Origin: Lentibacillus populi
Lineage (GTDB): Bacteria; Bacillota; Bacilli; Bacillales; Amphibacillaceae
DNA length: 64,000 nucleotides
Direction: 5' to 3'
Assembly: GCA_014642895.1 (NCBI GenBank)
Contig: BMJD01000002.1
Location: forward strand, 1-64,000
Shown piece by piece: positions 9,822-20,191 of the stretch. Numbering within the stretch: the first letter of the stretch is position 1; each line of letters opens with the position of its first letter. The notes under the pieces were generated by a model, which had not been told where the DNA came from, searched no databases, and was given only the letters and a program-made list of their open reading frames with translations. The translations under genes were made by a program, and so were the position numbers.

Positions 9822-11030
9822 ATGCTACAGAATAAAAATATTCTATTAGGGGTTTCTGGCGGGATAGCGGTGTACAAGGCCTGTGCATTAACGAGCAAAT
9901 TAACACAGGCGGGTGCAAATGTAAAGGTAATGATGACGGAGAACGCAACCAAATTTGTATCACCATTAACATTTCAGGCTTTATCCAGAAATCCTGTATA
10001 TACGGATACATTTGATGAAAAAGATGTTAGAAAAATTGCTCATATCGATGTCGCAGACTGGGCAGATATTGTAATCATAGCCCCAGCTACAGCAAACATC
10101 ATTGGAAAACTTGCCAATGGGATTGCCGATGATATGCTATCGACAACACTATTAGCTACACAGGCCAGTGTTTATATTGCCCCTGCTATGAATGTCCATA
10201 TGTATGCCCACCCGGCTGTTATGCAAAATATGCAGCGCCTGGAAAAATGGGGCTACCACTTTATCGAACCCGGATCAGGGTATTTAGCGTGCGGCTATGT
10301 TGGGAAGGGACGATTAGAAGAACCAGAAAGTATTATCGAAACAGTCAAAACCCATCAAGACAAAAATAAGATCCTTGCCGGAAAAAAGGTGCTGATTTCA
10401 GCAGGACCAACACGCGAACAAATTGACCCGGTGCGATTTTTTACCAATCATTCATCAGGGAAAATGGGTTTTGCTCTTGCTGAGGCAGCAGCTGACCTTG
10501 GTGCCGAGGTTACCCTTGTTGCCGGACCAACCGATATGGAATTAGTGAATAAGCAGATCAAGCGTATTAATATTACAACTGCTGAGGAAATGTATCATGC
10601 AATGCATCACAATTTTCTAACGAGTGATATTGTCATTAAGGCAGCAGCTGTTGCGGATTACCGCCCAAAACAGGTCTATGAGGAGAAAATGAAAAAACAG
10701 GATGGTGTCTGGAAAATCGAAATGGAAAGGACAAAAGATATTTTGCAATCACTTGGAGAGGCAAAAACGGGTCAATTTTTAGTCGGGTTTGCTGCTGAAA
10801 CGGAAAATGCTCTGGAATATGGAATGAAGAAATTGCAAAAGAAACGCTTGGATGCAGTTGTAATTAATGACGTATCGACGGCTGGCGCCGGGTTCGGCGG
10901 TGATACGAATATTGCCACATACTTGAACAAACACATGGAGAAAGAGGAAATTGCCTTATCATCAAAACGGGATATGGCGGATAAGATTATGATGTTGATT
11001 GACCGGGATATGAAGGATGAGTCCAAGTGA
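9822..11030 (+). CDS. coaBC: Bifunctional phosphopantothenoylcysteine decarboxylase / phosphopantothenate-cysteine ligase
   Basis: The 402-residue fusion performs two steps of coenzyme A synthesis. The N-terminal CoaC flavoprotein half begins LLGVSGGIAVYKAC and has the active-site block PAMNVHMY. The C-terminal CoaB half starts near residue 190 with VLISAGPTREQIDPVRF and includes KAAAVADYRPK. The open frame reaches back to 9768, but family starts correspond to the ATG at 9822. Its end overlaps priA. Confidence 0.93.
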   Translation: MLQNKNILLGVSGGIAVYKACALTSKLTQAGANVKVMMTENATKFVSPLTFQALSRNPVYTDTFDEKDVRKIAHIDVADWADIVIIAPATANIIGKLANGIADDMLSTTLLATQASVYIAPAMNVHMYAHPAVMQNMQRLEKWGYHFIEPGSGYLACGYVGKGRLEEPESIIETVKTHQDKNKILAGKKVLISAGPTREQIDPVRFFTNHSSGKMGFALAEAAADLGAEVTLVAGPTDMELVNKQIKRINITTAEEMYHAMHHNFLTSDIVIKAAAVADYRPKQVYEEKMKKQDGVWKIEMERTKDILQSLGEAKTGQFLVGFAAETENALEYGMKKLQKKRLDAVVINDVSTAGAGFGGDTNIATYLNKHMEKEEIALSSKRDMADKIMMLIDRDMKDESK

Positions 11031-13435
11031 ATATAGCTAAAGTAATTGTTGATGTGCAAGCCCGTTCGATTAATCAAACCTTTGATTATCTTATTCCAGA
11101 CCGATTTCTTGACGTGTTGCAAAACGGTATGCGGGTGATCGTTCCGTTTGGTCCGAGGAAAATAATGGGTTATGTTGTCGGCCGAGTTTCAGAATCGGCT
11201 TATGATGAATTAAAAGAAATTATCGACATTCTCGATTTAACCCCCGCCTTAACAGAGGAGCTGCTTGAACTCGGGAAGTGGCTGGCGGATGAAACACTAA
11301 GTCTTTATATTACAACGTATCAGGCTATGCTGCCGCAAGTATTGAAATCACAATATAAAAAGGAGCTTGTCCGCCTGACAGATGCCAAGCTGGCAGATGA
11401 TTTAGAGGTTTTATTTGCCGGCCGTGATTACGTGCCATATGAGGAATTGAACAATCGGCAGATCCGGTATTCCCACGTTCAAAAAGCAATCCAGGTTGGG
11501 GATATTATGATTAACTATCTCGTTAAATCTAAAATCACCAAAAAATATACCACCATAGTAAAGCCTAACAAGGATGCTTATTTACTTGAAGAAGCGATCC
11601 AGGATTTAGCAAAAAATGCAGCGAAACAACGGGAAATACTAACCTTTTTCATTGAAAATCCAGAGGCAATAGAACAAACGAAGCTGTTAAAAAACTTACA
11701 GACCACACAGCAGACAATTAAAAAATTAGTTGATAAAGGGCTGCTTGTTTCAACGAGGATGGAGGTTTTTCGTAATCCTTATGACGACGACCAGGTTGTT
11801 AAGACAACAGCACTAAAGCTTACAGAACAGCAGGAGCAAGCGATTAGTCCGATCAAACGGAAAATTGCCGAAAACCAGCACGACGTATTTTTGCTACATG
11901 GTGTGACTGGCAGCGGCAAGACAGAAATTTATTTACAAGCGATTCAGGACGTCATCGAAAAAGGGCAGGAGGCAATTGTCCTCGTTCCGGAAATTTCCTT
12001 GACTCCGCAAATGGTTCATCGCTTTAAAGGGCGGTTTGGTTCAAATGTTGCGGTGTTACATAGTGCCTTATCAAGTGGGGAAAAATATGATGAATGGCGG
12101 AAGGTTCAGCGAAAAGAAGTACAGGTTGTCGTTGGGGCCAGGTCGGCAGTTTTTGCCCCGTTCGAGAATATCGGGATTATTATTATTGACGAAGAACACG
12201 AAACAAGTTACAAACAGGAGGACCAGCCCCGGTATCATGCCAGAGATGTAGCCATTTATCGCGGCGAAAAGCATCAATGTCCGGTTATCCTTGGGAGTGC
12301 GACACCTGCACTAGAATCATACGCTCGTGCCCAAAAAGGCGTTTACCAACTAGCTACATTAACAAAAAGGACAAATAATAAAGGGATGCCTGATGTTCAG
12401 ATAGTCGATATGCGAAAAGAACTTCACGCCGGCAATCGTACGATGTTTTCACGCAGATTAAAGAAACAAATCGAACAATGCATTGCGAAAAAAGAACAGG
12501 TTGTTTTGCTGTTGAACAGGCGAGGCTATTCAACATTTGTGATGTGCCGGGAATGTGGACATGTAAAAGAATGCCCACATTGCGATATTGCCTTGACATA
12601 CCATAAAAATAGCAATCAATTAAAATGTCATTATTGTTCTTATGAGGAAAGCGTTCCTTTACATTGCCCGGAATGCAACAGTGATTTAATCCGTTACTTT
12701 GGTACCGGAACACAGCGTGTAGAGGAAGCTTTAACACAGCTAATCCCGGAAGCAAGGGTTGTCCGAATGGATGTCGATACGACAAGGCGAAAAGGCGCTC
12801 ATGAAAAACTATTAAAGCAATTTGCCAATCAAGAAGCAGATATTTTATTAGGAACGCAAATGATCGCAAAAGGACTTGATTTTGAAAATGTCACCCTTGT
12901 TGGTGTATTGACCGCTGACTCGATGCTGCACTTGCCGGATTTTCGCTCTTCGGAAAAAACCTTCCAGCTGCTGACGCAAGTAAGCGGCAGGGCTGGCCGG
13001 CATGAATTGCCAGGTGAGGTGATTGTCCAGACGTATACTCCTGACCATTATAGTATCGAACTAGCAAGCACCTATGATTATGCACAATTTTATCGGACCG
13101 AGATGAACACACGTAAGACGTTTCAATACCCGCCATATGTTTTTTTGGCATTATTGACGGTTTCCCATCGGAATCAGGTAAAAGCTGTCCAGACAACACA
13201 AAAAATCGTGCAATTGCTGCTGAATCATGTAAACGATAAAACGGTAGTCCTTGGTCCGACACCATCACCAGTCACACGCATGAAAGATAGATATCGTTAC
13301 CAATGCATGGTAAAATACAAGCAGGAACCACAGTTACGGAACCTGATCAGGAAAATTGTCCAGCAATTTGATGATGATGTGCGAAAGGATGACCTGCTGA
13401 TTACAGTGGACATGCAGCCATATCAATTGATGTAG
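11027..13435 (+). CDS. priA: Primosomal replication restart helicase PriA
   Basis: The 802-residue protein restarts stalled replication forks. It has an N-terminal DNA-binding domain, a superfamily 2 helicase core with Walker A GVTGSGKTEIY at about residue 290 and a DEEH box, and a zinc region with eight cysteines (from CRECGHVKECPHC through CPECNSD) at about residues 505-550. The start is GTG and overlaps the coaBC stop by 4 bases. In B. subtilis def lies next; here fmt follows directly. Confidence 0.95.
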   Translation: MNIAKVIVDVQARSINQTFDYLIPDRFLDVLQNGMRVIVPFGPRKIMGYVVGRVSESAYDELKEIIDILDLTPALTEELLELGKWLADETLSLYITTYQAMLPQVLKSQYKKELVRLTDAKLADDLEVLFAGRDYVPYEELNNRQIRYSHVQKAIQVGDIMINYLVKSKITKKYTTIVKPNKDAYLLEEAIQDLAKNAAKQREILTFFIENPEAIEQTKLLKNLQTTQQTIKKLVDKGLLVSTRMEVFRNPYDDDQVVKTTALKLTEQQEQAISPIKRKIAENQHDVFLLHGVTGSGKTEIYLQAIQDVIEKGQEAIVLVPEISLTPQMVHRFKGRFGSNVAVLHSALSSGEKYDEWRKVQRKEVQVVVGARSAVFAPFENIGIIIIDEEHETSYKQEDQPRYHARDVAIYRGEKHQCPVILGSATPALESYARAQKGVYQLATLTKRTNNKGMPDVQIVDMRKELHAGNRTMFSRRLKKQIEQCIAKKEQVVLLLNRRGYSTFVMCRECGHVKECPHCDIALTYHKNSNQLKCHYCSYEESVPLHCPECNSDLIRYFGTGTQRVEEALTQLIPEARVVRMDVDTTRRKGAHEKLLKQFANQEADILLGTQMIAKGLDFENVTLVGVLTADSMLHLPDFRSSEKTFQLLTQVSGRAGRHELPGEVIVQTYTPDHYSIELASTYDYAQFYRTEMNTRKTFQYPPYVFLALLTVSHRNQVKAVQTTQKIVQLLLNHVNDKTVVLGPTPSPVTRMKDRYRYQCMVKYKQEPQLRNLIRKIVQQFDDDVRKDDLLITVDMQPYQLM

Positions 13436-13451
13436 GAAGTAGGGATAGTAT

Positions 13452-14390
13452 ATGAAACGAATCGTATTTATGGGGACACCAGACTTTTCTGTCCCGATAT
13501 TGGAGAACCTCGTCAAGGCCGGATATGAAGTGGTGTTAGTCGTCACCCAGCCCGATCGGCCCAAGGGAAGGAAGAAGATACTGACAGCTCCTCCAGTGAA
13601 ACAGACAGCAGACAAGTTAAACATACCGGTTTTCCAGCCGGAAAAATTGAAAAATGATTACCAGCCTATTATCGATTATCAACCAGACTTAATTGTAACG
13701 GCCGCATATGGGCAAATCCTGCCATCGGAACTGTTGAACGTTCCCGAATATGGCTGTATCAACGTCCATGCTTCTCTATTACCGGAGCTCCGTGGTGGTG
13801 CACCAATCCATTACGCCATTTTACAGGGTAAAAAAGAAACTGGTGTGACGATCATGTATATGGTAGAAAAACTTGATGCCGGTGATATTTTGACGCAAGT
13901 GAAGGTGCCAATTGCCGACGATGACAACGTTGGCATCTTGCATGAAAAATTAGCGAGCGCTGGTGCTGATTTATTATTGGATACATTACCAAAACTGGCT
14001 ACACATTCGATTACACCTCAAAAACAAAATGATCAGGAAGCAACATTCGCCGCAAATATTAAACGGGAGCAGGAGAAAATTGACTGGGCAAACAGCAATA
14101 TCGCGATTTACAATCAAATCAGGGGACTAAACCCTTGGCCTGTTGCATTTACAACTTATAATGGCAGTAGGATGAAAATATGGTGGGGAGAACCCGATAA
14201 CACGACATATCAGGGAACACCCGGAGAAATTGTCCGCGTTAGTGACGAAGGGTTTACCGTTATTTGCGGGAATGGACAAGGGATAACGATTAAAGAAATC
14301 CAGCCTGCTGGTAAAAAGCGAATGACGGTTTACGATTATTTGCGTGGCGCGTCAGACCGAATCAAATCTGGTACAAAATTGGGTGATTGA
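13452..14390 (+). CDS. fmt: Methionyl-tRNA formyltransferase
   Basis: The 312-residue enzyme formylates initiator Met-tRNA using 10-formyl-tetrahydrofolate. The N-terminal block [17 protein letters not shown] and the active-site segment [18 protein letters not shown] (Asn and His) are intact. The C-terminal OB-fold domain contains [12 protein letters not shown]. It lies 16 bases after priA. The usual partner gene def is not present in the window. Confidence 0.95.
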   Translation: MKRIVFMGTPDFSVPILENLVKAGYEVVLVVTQPDRPKGRKKILTAPPVKQTADKLNIPVFQPEKLKNDYQPIIDYQPDLIVTAAYGQILPSELLNVPEYGCINVHASLLPELRGGAPIHYAILQGKKETGVTIMYMVEKLDAGDILTQVKVPIADDDNVGILHEKLASAGADLLLDTLPKLATHSITPQKQNDQEATFAANIKREQEKIDWANSNIAIYNQIRGLNPWPVAFTTYNGSRMKIWWGEPDNTTYQGTPGEIVRVSDEGFTVICGNGQGITIKEIQPAGKKRMTVYDYLRGASDRIKSGTKLGD

Positions 14391-14395
14391 TCAAC

Positions 14396-15742
14396 ATGAG
14401 TAACTACCGATTAAGAAAAACGATCCTGGATATATTGGAAAGAATGGAAAAAGACGGATCCTATAGTCACTTGTTAATTGACCATGAGCTTAAAACAGGC
14501 AAAATAAAGGCTAAAGATGAAGGTCTGCTAACAGAAATTGTTTATGGCACATTCCAGAGAAAACTTACATTGGATTATTATTTGGACGCATTTATTGAGT
14601 CAAGGAAAAAAATCGCTCCATGGGTACGAATGTTGCTTCGGATGTCCGTTTATCAAATGGTTTTCCTCGACAAAGTACCCGATCATGCGATTATTCACGA
14701 AGCGGTAGAGATTGCCAAAACGAGAGGGAACAAAGGGATCGCCTCATTAGTAAACGGTGTGCTTCGCAGTATCCAGCGAAAAGGTGTTCCAGACACAGCT
14801 AATATTAAGAACTCGGCTGAGCGGATCGCCATTGAAACAAGTCATCCGGAGTGGCTTGTAAACAGGTGGATTGCCATGTACGGGGAGCAAATAACCCGTG
14901 AGATGTGTGAAGCAAACGTAACCCGCAAAGCCCTAACTGTACGGGTTCAGCCATTAAAAATTTCCCGGCAGGAAGTGATCCGCCTATTAACAGCACAAGG
15001 ACTGGAAGTAAGGCCATCCGTTTTTTCCAGTCAGGGGATCGTTATTGATAAGGGAAATGTTTTAAAAACGGATTTGTTTAAAGAAGGTATTGTTACTATC
15101 CAGGATCAAAGCTCCATGCTTGTTGCGGAAATGTTGGCAATAAAACCGGGGATGGAGGTACTTGACGCTTGCAGTGCTCCGGGAGGAAAGGCAACACATA
15201 TTGCTGAAAAAATGCAAAATAAAGGAATGCTCTATGCTTATGACCTTCATGCAAAGAAAGCTAAATTAATCAGTCAAAAAGCAAGAGACCTGGACTTGAC
15301 GATTATCGTTGCTAACGAAGCAGATGCGAGAAAATTGCAGGAATTGCACGAAATCGAAAGCTTTGACCGTATCTTGGTTGATGCCCCATGTTCTGGGCTG
15401 GGTGTAATCCGTGGCAAACCAGAGATTAAATACAATAAAAATGCTACAGATATTAAGCGGTTGGCAGAAATTCAGCTGGAAATACTGTTGCATGTTGCAC
15501 CGTTATTGAAAAAAGACGGGTTACTGATTTACAGTACATGTACAGTTGAGCAAACGGAAAATGAAGGTGTCGTAAAAAGCTTCCTGCAACAGCAACCTGA
15601 TTTTATCATCGATCAGCGCTTTTTTACGGAATTACCGGCGGGCTTTGAGCATTCTCCGGGAAGAACGGAGAATGGATTGCAGATTTTCCCGCAAACCTTT
15701 CAAACTGACGGCTTCTTCCTTACCCGTTTCCGAAAAAAATGA
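14396..15742 (+). CDS. rsmB: 16S rRNA (cytosine-967-C5)-methyltransferase RsmB
   Basis: The 448-residue protein methylates C967 of 16S rRNA. It combines an N-terminal NusB-like RNA-binding domain (about residues 1-140) with a Rossmann methyltransferase domain. SAM motif I is LDACSAPGGKATH, and both catalytic cysteine motifs, DAPCSGLG and YSTCT, are present. The frame is open from a TTG at 14387, but the GGGTGA site favours the ATG at 14396. The rlmN gene that follows in B. subtilis is missing. Confidence 0.93.
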   Translation: MSNYRLRKTILDILERMEKDGSYSHLLIDHELKTGKIKAKDEGLLTEIVYGTFQRKLTLDYYLDAFIESRKKIAPWVRMLLRMSVYQMVFLDKVPDHAIIHEAVEIAKTRGNKGIASLVNGVLRSIQRKGVPDTANIKNSAERIAIETSHPEWLVNRWIAMYGEQITREMCEANVTRKALTVRVQPLKISRQEVIRLLTAQGLEVRPSVFSSQGIVIDKGNVLKTDLFKEGIVTIQDQSSMLVAEMLAIKPGMEVLDACSAPGGKATHIAEKMQNKGMLYAYDLHAKKAKLISQKARDLDLTIIVANEADARKLQELHEIESFDRILVDAPCSGLGVIRGKPEIKYNKNATDIKRLAEIQLEILLHVAPLLKKDGLLIYSTCTVEQTENEGVVKSFLQQQPDFIIDQRFFTELPAGFEHSPGRTENGLQIFPQTFQTDGFFLTRFRKK

Positions 15743-15830
15743 AGAAAAATATTCTATTACAGGTTATTTCGTGTCATAATGTAGGTAATAAATGGTGAGG
15801 TAACTATTGGGGCCAAAGGGGTGAATCAAT

Positions 15831-16592
15831 TTGCAAGGACAATTTCTGACCGATCGTGGCAGAGTCCGGGACCATAATGAAGATTCCGGGGGTATCTATT
15901 ATAATCGTAATGGGCAATTTCTGGCTGCTCTTGCCGATGGAATGGGTGGACATCGGGCTGGTGATGTAGCCAGTCAAATGGCTGTCGCACACATACAGGA
16001 AAAATGGGAGGAAAGTAACCAGCTTTCATCACCAGATGAAATCGAGTCTTTTTTATCTGAGGCTATTGAGGAAATGAACAAAGCAATATATGACCATGCG
16101 GTGAAAAATGAGGCATGTCAAGGAATGGGTACGACCATCGTGATTACGATCTGTACACAGGATTTTTTTACGGTAGCTCATGTTGGTGACAGTCGCTGCT
16201 ATCTTGTAAATGATAATGAGTTTAAGCAGATTACCGAAGACCATTCCCTCGTAAATGTTCTTGTTAAATCCGGTCAAATTTCGCATGAAGAGGCACAGAA
16301 TCATCCTAGGAAAAATGTTGTTCTAAAAGCTGTTGGAACAGAAGAACATGTCGAATCAGATGTTCGCAGCCTTGGCTGGGACAAGCATGATCAATTATTA
16401 TTATGTTCCGATGGCCTGACAGATAAATTACCGGATGATAAATTGTCCGAGCTCATGCGGTTGGAGAATAGCCTGAAGGAAAAAGGACAGAAGATGATTG
16501 ATTTGGCCAATGAATTAGGCGGCGAGGATAATATCTCGGTTATCCTCATCCAGCATGATCGTTCCAGGGAAGAGGGTGAAACTGCGTGCTGA
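15831..16592 (+). CDS. prpC: PP2C-type Ser/Thr protein phosphatase PrpC
   Basis: The 253-residue phosphatase removes phosphate from proteins modified by PrkC. Metal-binding motifs of the PPM family are present: DRGRVRDHNED near the N-terminus, ALADGMGGHRAGD, HVGDSRCYL, CSDGLTDKL and GGEDNISVI. The start is TTG behind a GGGGTGA ribosome site. The gene overlaps prkC by 7 bases, the conserved arrangement of this signalling pair. Confidence 0.94.
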   Translation: MQGQFLTDRGRVRDHNEDSGGIYYNRNGQFLAALADGMGGHRAGDVASQMAVAHIQEKWEESNQLSSPDEIESFLSEAIEEMNKAIYDHAVKNEACQGMGTTIVITICTQDFFTVAHVGDSRCYLVNDNEFKQITEDHSLVNVLVKSGQISHEEAQNHPRKNVVLKAVGTEEHVESDVRSLGWDKHDQLLLCSDGLTDKLPDDKLSELMRLENSLKEKGQKMIDLANELGGEDNISVILIQHDRSREEGETAC

Positions 16593-18637
16593 ATGGTCAC
16601 CTGTTATATGAACGATATCGTATCGAGGGAACAATTGGCGGCGGTGGCATGGCGAATGTATATTTGGCAAGAGATATTATCTTGGACCGTGACGTTGCCA
16701 TCAAGGTTTTGCGTTTGGAATATGCAAATGATGAAGAATTTATTGCCAGGTTTCACCGGGAAGCTCAATCAGCTACAAGTCTTTCACATCCAAATATTGT
16801 AAGTATTTACGACGTTGGGGAAGAAGATCACATTTTATTTATGGTAATGGAATATGTAGATGGCATGACTTTAAAGGAATACATACAGAAATACGGCCCT
16901 ATTGAAGTCCAGGAATCATTGGATATTATGAAACAAATCAGTTCGGCAATTGCTCACGCACATGCAAATGATATTGTGCATCGTGATATAAAGCCGCAAA
17001 ATATTCTGATGGATACATATGGACAAGTAAAAGTGACTGATTTCGGAATTGCGGTTGCATTAAGTGCGACGTCATTAACGCAAACCAATTCGATTTTAGG
17101 CTCGGTTCATTATTTATCACCTGAACAGGCACGTGGGGGCATGGCAACGAAAAAATCGGATATCTATTCGCTAGGAATCGTCCTGTTCGAGCTTTTAACC
17201 GGACGTCTGCCTTTTTCCGGTCAGTCACCAGTATCCATCGCATTAAAGCATTTACAAAATGATACACCATCTGTCAGGAGGTTTAACCAGGATATCCCGC
17301 AAAGCGTTGAAAATATTGTCCTGAAAGCAACAGCAAAAGATCCGTTTCATCGGTATGACACGGTATACGATATGGAAGACGCACTTGAAACAGCCTTGGA
17401 CCCCAGCCGGATAAACGAGGAAAAATATGTACCACCAGTTGAAGCGGGGGAAGAAACGAAGGCTATTCCAATCATTACCGATAATCAAATGGGGGATACA
17501 GTTAATCAGGATACGATTGTGCATCAGACAAATGGCAGTACAAAGCCATATAACGGGAACGAAGCAGATGAAGCCACTGAAAAGCCGGCAAAAAACAAGA
17601 AAAAGGAGCTAAAGAAAAAAAAGAATGGTAAAAAAAAGAATGGCAAAAAAAAGAAGAAGAAGTGGATCATTATTGCTGTCATTTTATTTATTTTACTTGC
17701 GGCTGGTGCAGCAGCATTGTTTATTGTTCCGAGTTTATTGCAGCCTAAGGAAGTGGATGTACCTGATGTTGCGGATATGGAATATGAGGATGCAGTAAAT
17801 AAGCTGGAAGAATTCAATTTGAAGCATAAAAAGGAAATGATGTATTCAGAGGATGTTGAGGAAGGCATCGTTGTCAAAACAGATCCTCGTGCAGGAAATA
17901 CGGTTAAGGAAGAAACCAGTGTCACGGTTTTTGTCAGTCAAGGCAAAGAAAAGGTGACATTTGCAGATCATGTCGGCGAGGATTTCAGTCAGGTAAAACG
18001 GTTGCTGGAAGAGGAAGGGTATGAGGTTATTGGTTATGAGAAACACTCGGATCAACCAGTAGGAGAAATAATTACGCAAATTCAGCCGACACCGGATTCG
18101 GAAGTTGTTCCAAGTGAAACACGAGTCATTTTCGAATATAGTAATGGCCCGGATCTGGTTTCCTTAAATAATTTAAAGGGGATGACGGAGGACGAGGCTA
18201 AAGCTTACCTGGATGAACAAAATTTAACGATGAATGTTTTAGAAGAACATTCCGATTCTGTACCTGAAGGAGAAGTGATCAAGCAGGATCCGGAACCAGG
18301 GACAAAACTGGGAGAAGGCTCGACAGTTGATGTCCATATCTCAACCGGGCCGAAAGAGAAGCCACCGGCATCAAAAAAGGTGACCTTTACTGTTCCGTAT
18401 AATCCTGATCAGCCAACAGACGAAGATTCGGGTAAAGTGAAGGAACAAACAGTAAAAATATATATTGCTGATATGAACCGGTCTATTTCAGAAGTTGCGG
18501 AGCAGGAAACGATCACGAAGGATACAGAATTTACTATTACATTAACGATAGCACCGGATGACAAGGCAGAATATAAAGTGATCAGGGATAACGAGGTTGT
18601 TATAAATAAGACAGTTTCCTATGAAGAGGGTGACTAA
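16586..18637 (+). CDS. prkC: PASTA-domain Ser/Thr protein kinase PrkC
   Basis: The 683-residue membrane kinase senses muropeptides and cell-wall state. The kinase domain occupies about residues 1-270, with glycine loop GTIGGGGMANVY, catalytic HRDIKPQN and DFGIA motifs. A very lysine-rich juxtamembrane stretch at about residues 335-358 leads into one membrane helix (WIIIAVILFILLAAGAAALF). Outside are three PASTA repeats, at about 385-585, and a C-terminal Ig-like tail. The start is GTG. It is co-transcribed with prpC and directly abuts rsgA. Confidence 0.94.
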   Translation: MLNGHLLYERYRIEGTIGGGGMANVYLARDIILDRDVAIKVLRLEYANDEEFIARFHREAQSATSLSHPNIVSIYDVGEEDHILFMVMEYVDGMTLKEYIQKYGPIEVQESLDIMKQISSAIAHAHANDIVHRDIKPQNILMDTYGQVKVTDFGIAVALSATSLTQTNSILGSVHYLSPEQARGGMATKKSDIYSLGIVLFELLTGRLPFSGQSPVSIALKHLQNDTPSVRRFNQDIPQSVENIVLKATAKDPFHRYDTVYDMEDALETALDPSRINEEKYVPPVEAGEETKAIPIITDNQMGDTVNQDTIVHQTNGSTKPYNGNEADEATEKPAKNKKKELKKKKNGKKKNGKKKKKKWIIIAVILFILLAAGAAALFIVPSLLQPKEVDVPDVADMEYEDAVNKLEEFNLKHKKEMMYSEDVEEGIVVKTDPRAGNTVKEETSVTVFVSQGKEKVTFADHVGEDFSQVKRLLEEEGYEVIGYEKHSDQPVGEIITQIQPTPDSEVVPSETRVIFEYSNGPDLVSLNNLKGMTEDEAKAYLDEQNLTMNVLEEHSDSVPEGEVIKQDPEPGTKLGEGSTVDVHISTGPKEKPPASKKVTFTVPYNPDQPTDEDSGKVKEQTVKIYIADMNRSISEVAEQETITKDTEFTITLTIAPDDKAEYKVIRDNEVVINKTVSYEEGD

Positions 18638-19519
18638 ATGGCAAATGGCAGGATTATCAAAGCGTTAAGCGGGTTTTATTATGTTCAGACACAAGACGGA
18701 ATTTACCAATGCCGAGGACGTGGGGTTTTTCGCAACAAGAAGATTACCCCGCTTGTCGGGGATTTTGTATCGTTCGATGTAGGTAATCCCGATGAAGGGT
18801 ATATTCAGGAAATTAAACCGAGAGAAAATGAGCTGAAACGCCCGCCTATTGCCAATATTGATCAGGCAATTATTGTTAGTTCTGCTGTTATGCCGGATTT
18901 CAATCCGTTACTGTTGGACCGGTTTCTAGCACTCATTGAAGCAAAAGGAATAAAACCGGTTATCTTTATTACGAAAATGGATGCCGTTGATGAAAATGAA
19001 AGAATCGAAATGCAACGTTATCAAAGGGATTACCAGCAGATAGGTTATCCAGTTGAATTGCTGTCAGCAAAACAACCAGATGATTTGGGGCGATTAGAAG
19101 TATATTTTACCGGAAAAGTAACCGTTATTGCCGGACAATCGGGGGTTGGAAAGTCATCATTAATTAATGCGTTAAAGCCCTCCCTTTTACTAAAAACAGC
19201 AGATATTTCCAAAAGCTTGGGACGTGGAAAACATACGACAAGACATGTTGAGTTAATCAACGTCCATGACGGGTTGGTTGCTGACACCCCGGGGTTCAGT
19301 TCGCTTGACTTTAGTGAAATAGACCTTGCTGAACTGGCTGACTGCTTTCCGGAATTTCGTGTGCGGAAAGAAAACTGTAAATTTCGGGGCTGCATGCATT
19401 ATCGAGAACCAAAATGCGCGGTGAAGCAAGCCGTTGAAACTGGCGAGATCACAAGGTTTCGCTATGAACATTATTTAAATTTTTACGAAGAGATTAATTC
19501 GAGAAAGGCGAGGTACTAA
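18638..19519 (+). CDS. rsgA: Small ribosomal subunit biogenesis GTPase RsgA
   Basis: The 293-residue circularly permuted GTPase matures the 30S subunit. An N-terminal OB-fold is followed by G4 (FITKMDA) before G1 (GQSGVGKSSL) and G3 (DTPGF), the permuted order typical of the family. The C-terminal zinc knuckle has CKFRGCMHYREPKC. It starts right after the prkC stop codon. Confidence 0.95.
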   Translation: MANGRIIKALSGFYYVQTQDGIYQCRGRGVFRNKKITPLVGDFVSFDVGNPDEGYIQEIKPRENELKRPPIANIDQAIIVSSAVMPDFNPLLLDRFLALIEAKGIKPVIFITKMDAVDENERIEMQRYQRDYQQIGYPVELLSAKQPDDLGRLEVYFTGKVTVIAGQSGVGKSSLINALKPSLLLKTADISKSLGRGKHTTRHVELINVHDGLVADTPGFSSLDFSEIDLAELADCFPEFRVRKENCKFRGCMHYREPKCAVKQAVETGEITRFRYEHYLNFYEEINSRKARY

Positions 19520-19523
19520 TTCA

Positions 19524-20186
19524 ATGACTAAAATTGCACCTTCGATATTATCAGCAGATTTTGCAAAGCTGGGACAAGAAATTATTGATGTGGAAAAAGG
19601 TGGAGCCGATTATATTCATGTGGATGTGATGGATGGCCATTTTGTTCCAAATATAACCATTGGTCCGCTCATCGTTGAAGCAATTAAACCAATCACATCG
19701 CTACCATTAGACGTTCATTTGATGATTAACAATCCGGATACGTATATTTCCAGTTTTGCAAAAGCAGGGGCGTCCATTATTACCGTCCATCAGGAAGCGT
19801 GTGTACACTTGCATCGAACTATCCAATTAATTAAGGATCAGGGTGTAAAGGCTGGTGTTGTCATTAACCCGGCAACCCCAGCTGAAATGATTAAAACAAT
19901 CCTCCCTGATGTTGATTTGGTATTACTGATGACGGTAAATCCTGGCTTTGGCGGTCAATCCTTTATTCAAGCCGTTACCGAGAAAATCAGACAAGTTGCC
20001 GTATGGCGCGAAGCACTAGGGCTTACCTTCGAGATCGAGGTCGACGGCGGGGTTAATACGGATACCGCAAAGCTTTGTACAGAAGCTGGTGCGGATGTGT
20101 TAGTAGCAGGCAGTGCGGTGTTTACCAAGGATGATCGGCATCAGGCAATACGAAGAATCCGTCAAGCAGCGAACGGAATGGAGTAA
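19524..20186 (+). CDS. rpe: Ribulose-phosphate 3-epimerase
   Basis: The 220-residue TIM-barrel enzyme interconverts ribulose 5-phosphate and xylulose 5-phosphate in the pentose phosphate pathway. The family motifs APSILSADFAKL, VDVMDGHFVPNITIG, DVHLMI and MTVNPGFGGQ are all present, and the phosphate-binding DGGVN lies near residue 175. It follows rsgA after four bases. Confidence 0.96.
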   Translation: MTKIAPSILSADFAKLGQEIIDVEKGGADYIHVDVMDGHFVPNITIGPLIVEAIKPITSLPLDVHLMINNPDTYISSFAKAGASIITVHQEACVHLHRTIQLIKDQGVKAGVVINPATPAEMIKTILPDVDLVLLMTVNPGFGGQSFIQAVTEKIRQVAVWREALGLTFEIEVDGGVNTDTAKLCTEAGADVLVAGSAVFTKDDRHQAIRRIRQAANGME

Positions 20187-20191
20187 TTGGC

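Noticed and set aside
12354..12869. Long minus-strand frame of 171 codons inside priA
   Set aside because: Lies wholly within a well-supported gene; no family features.
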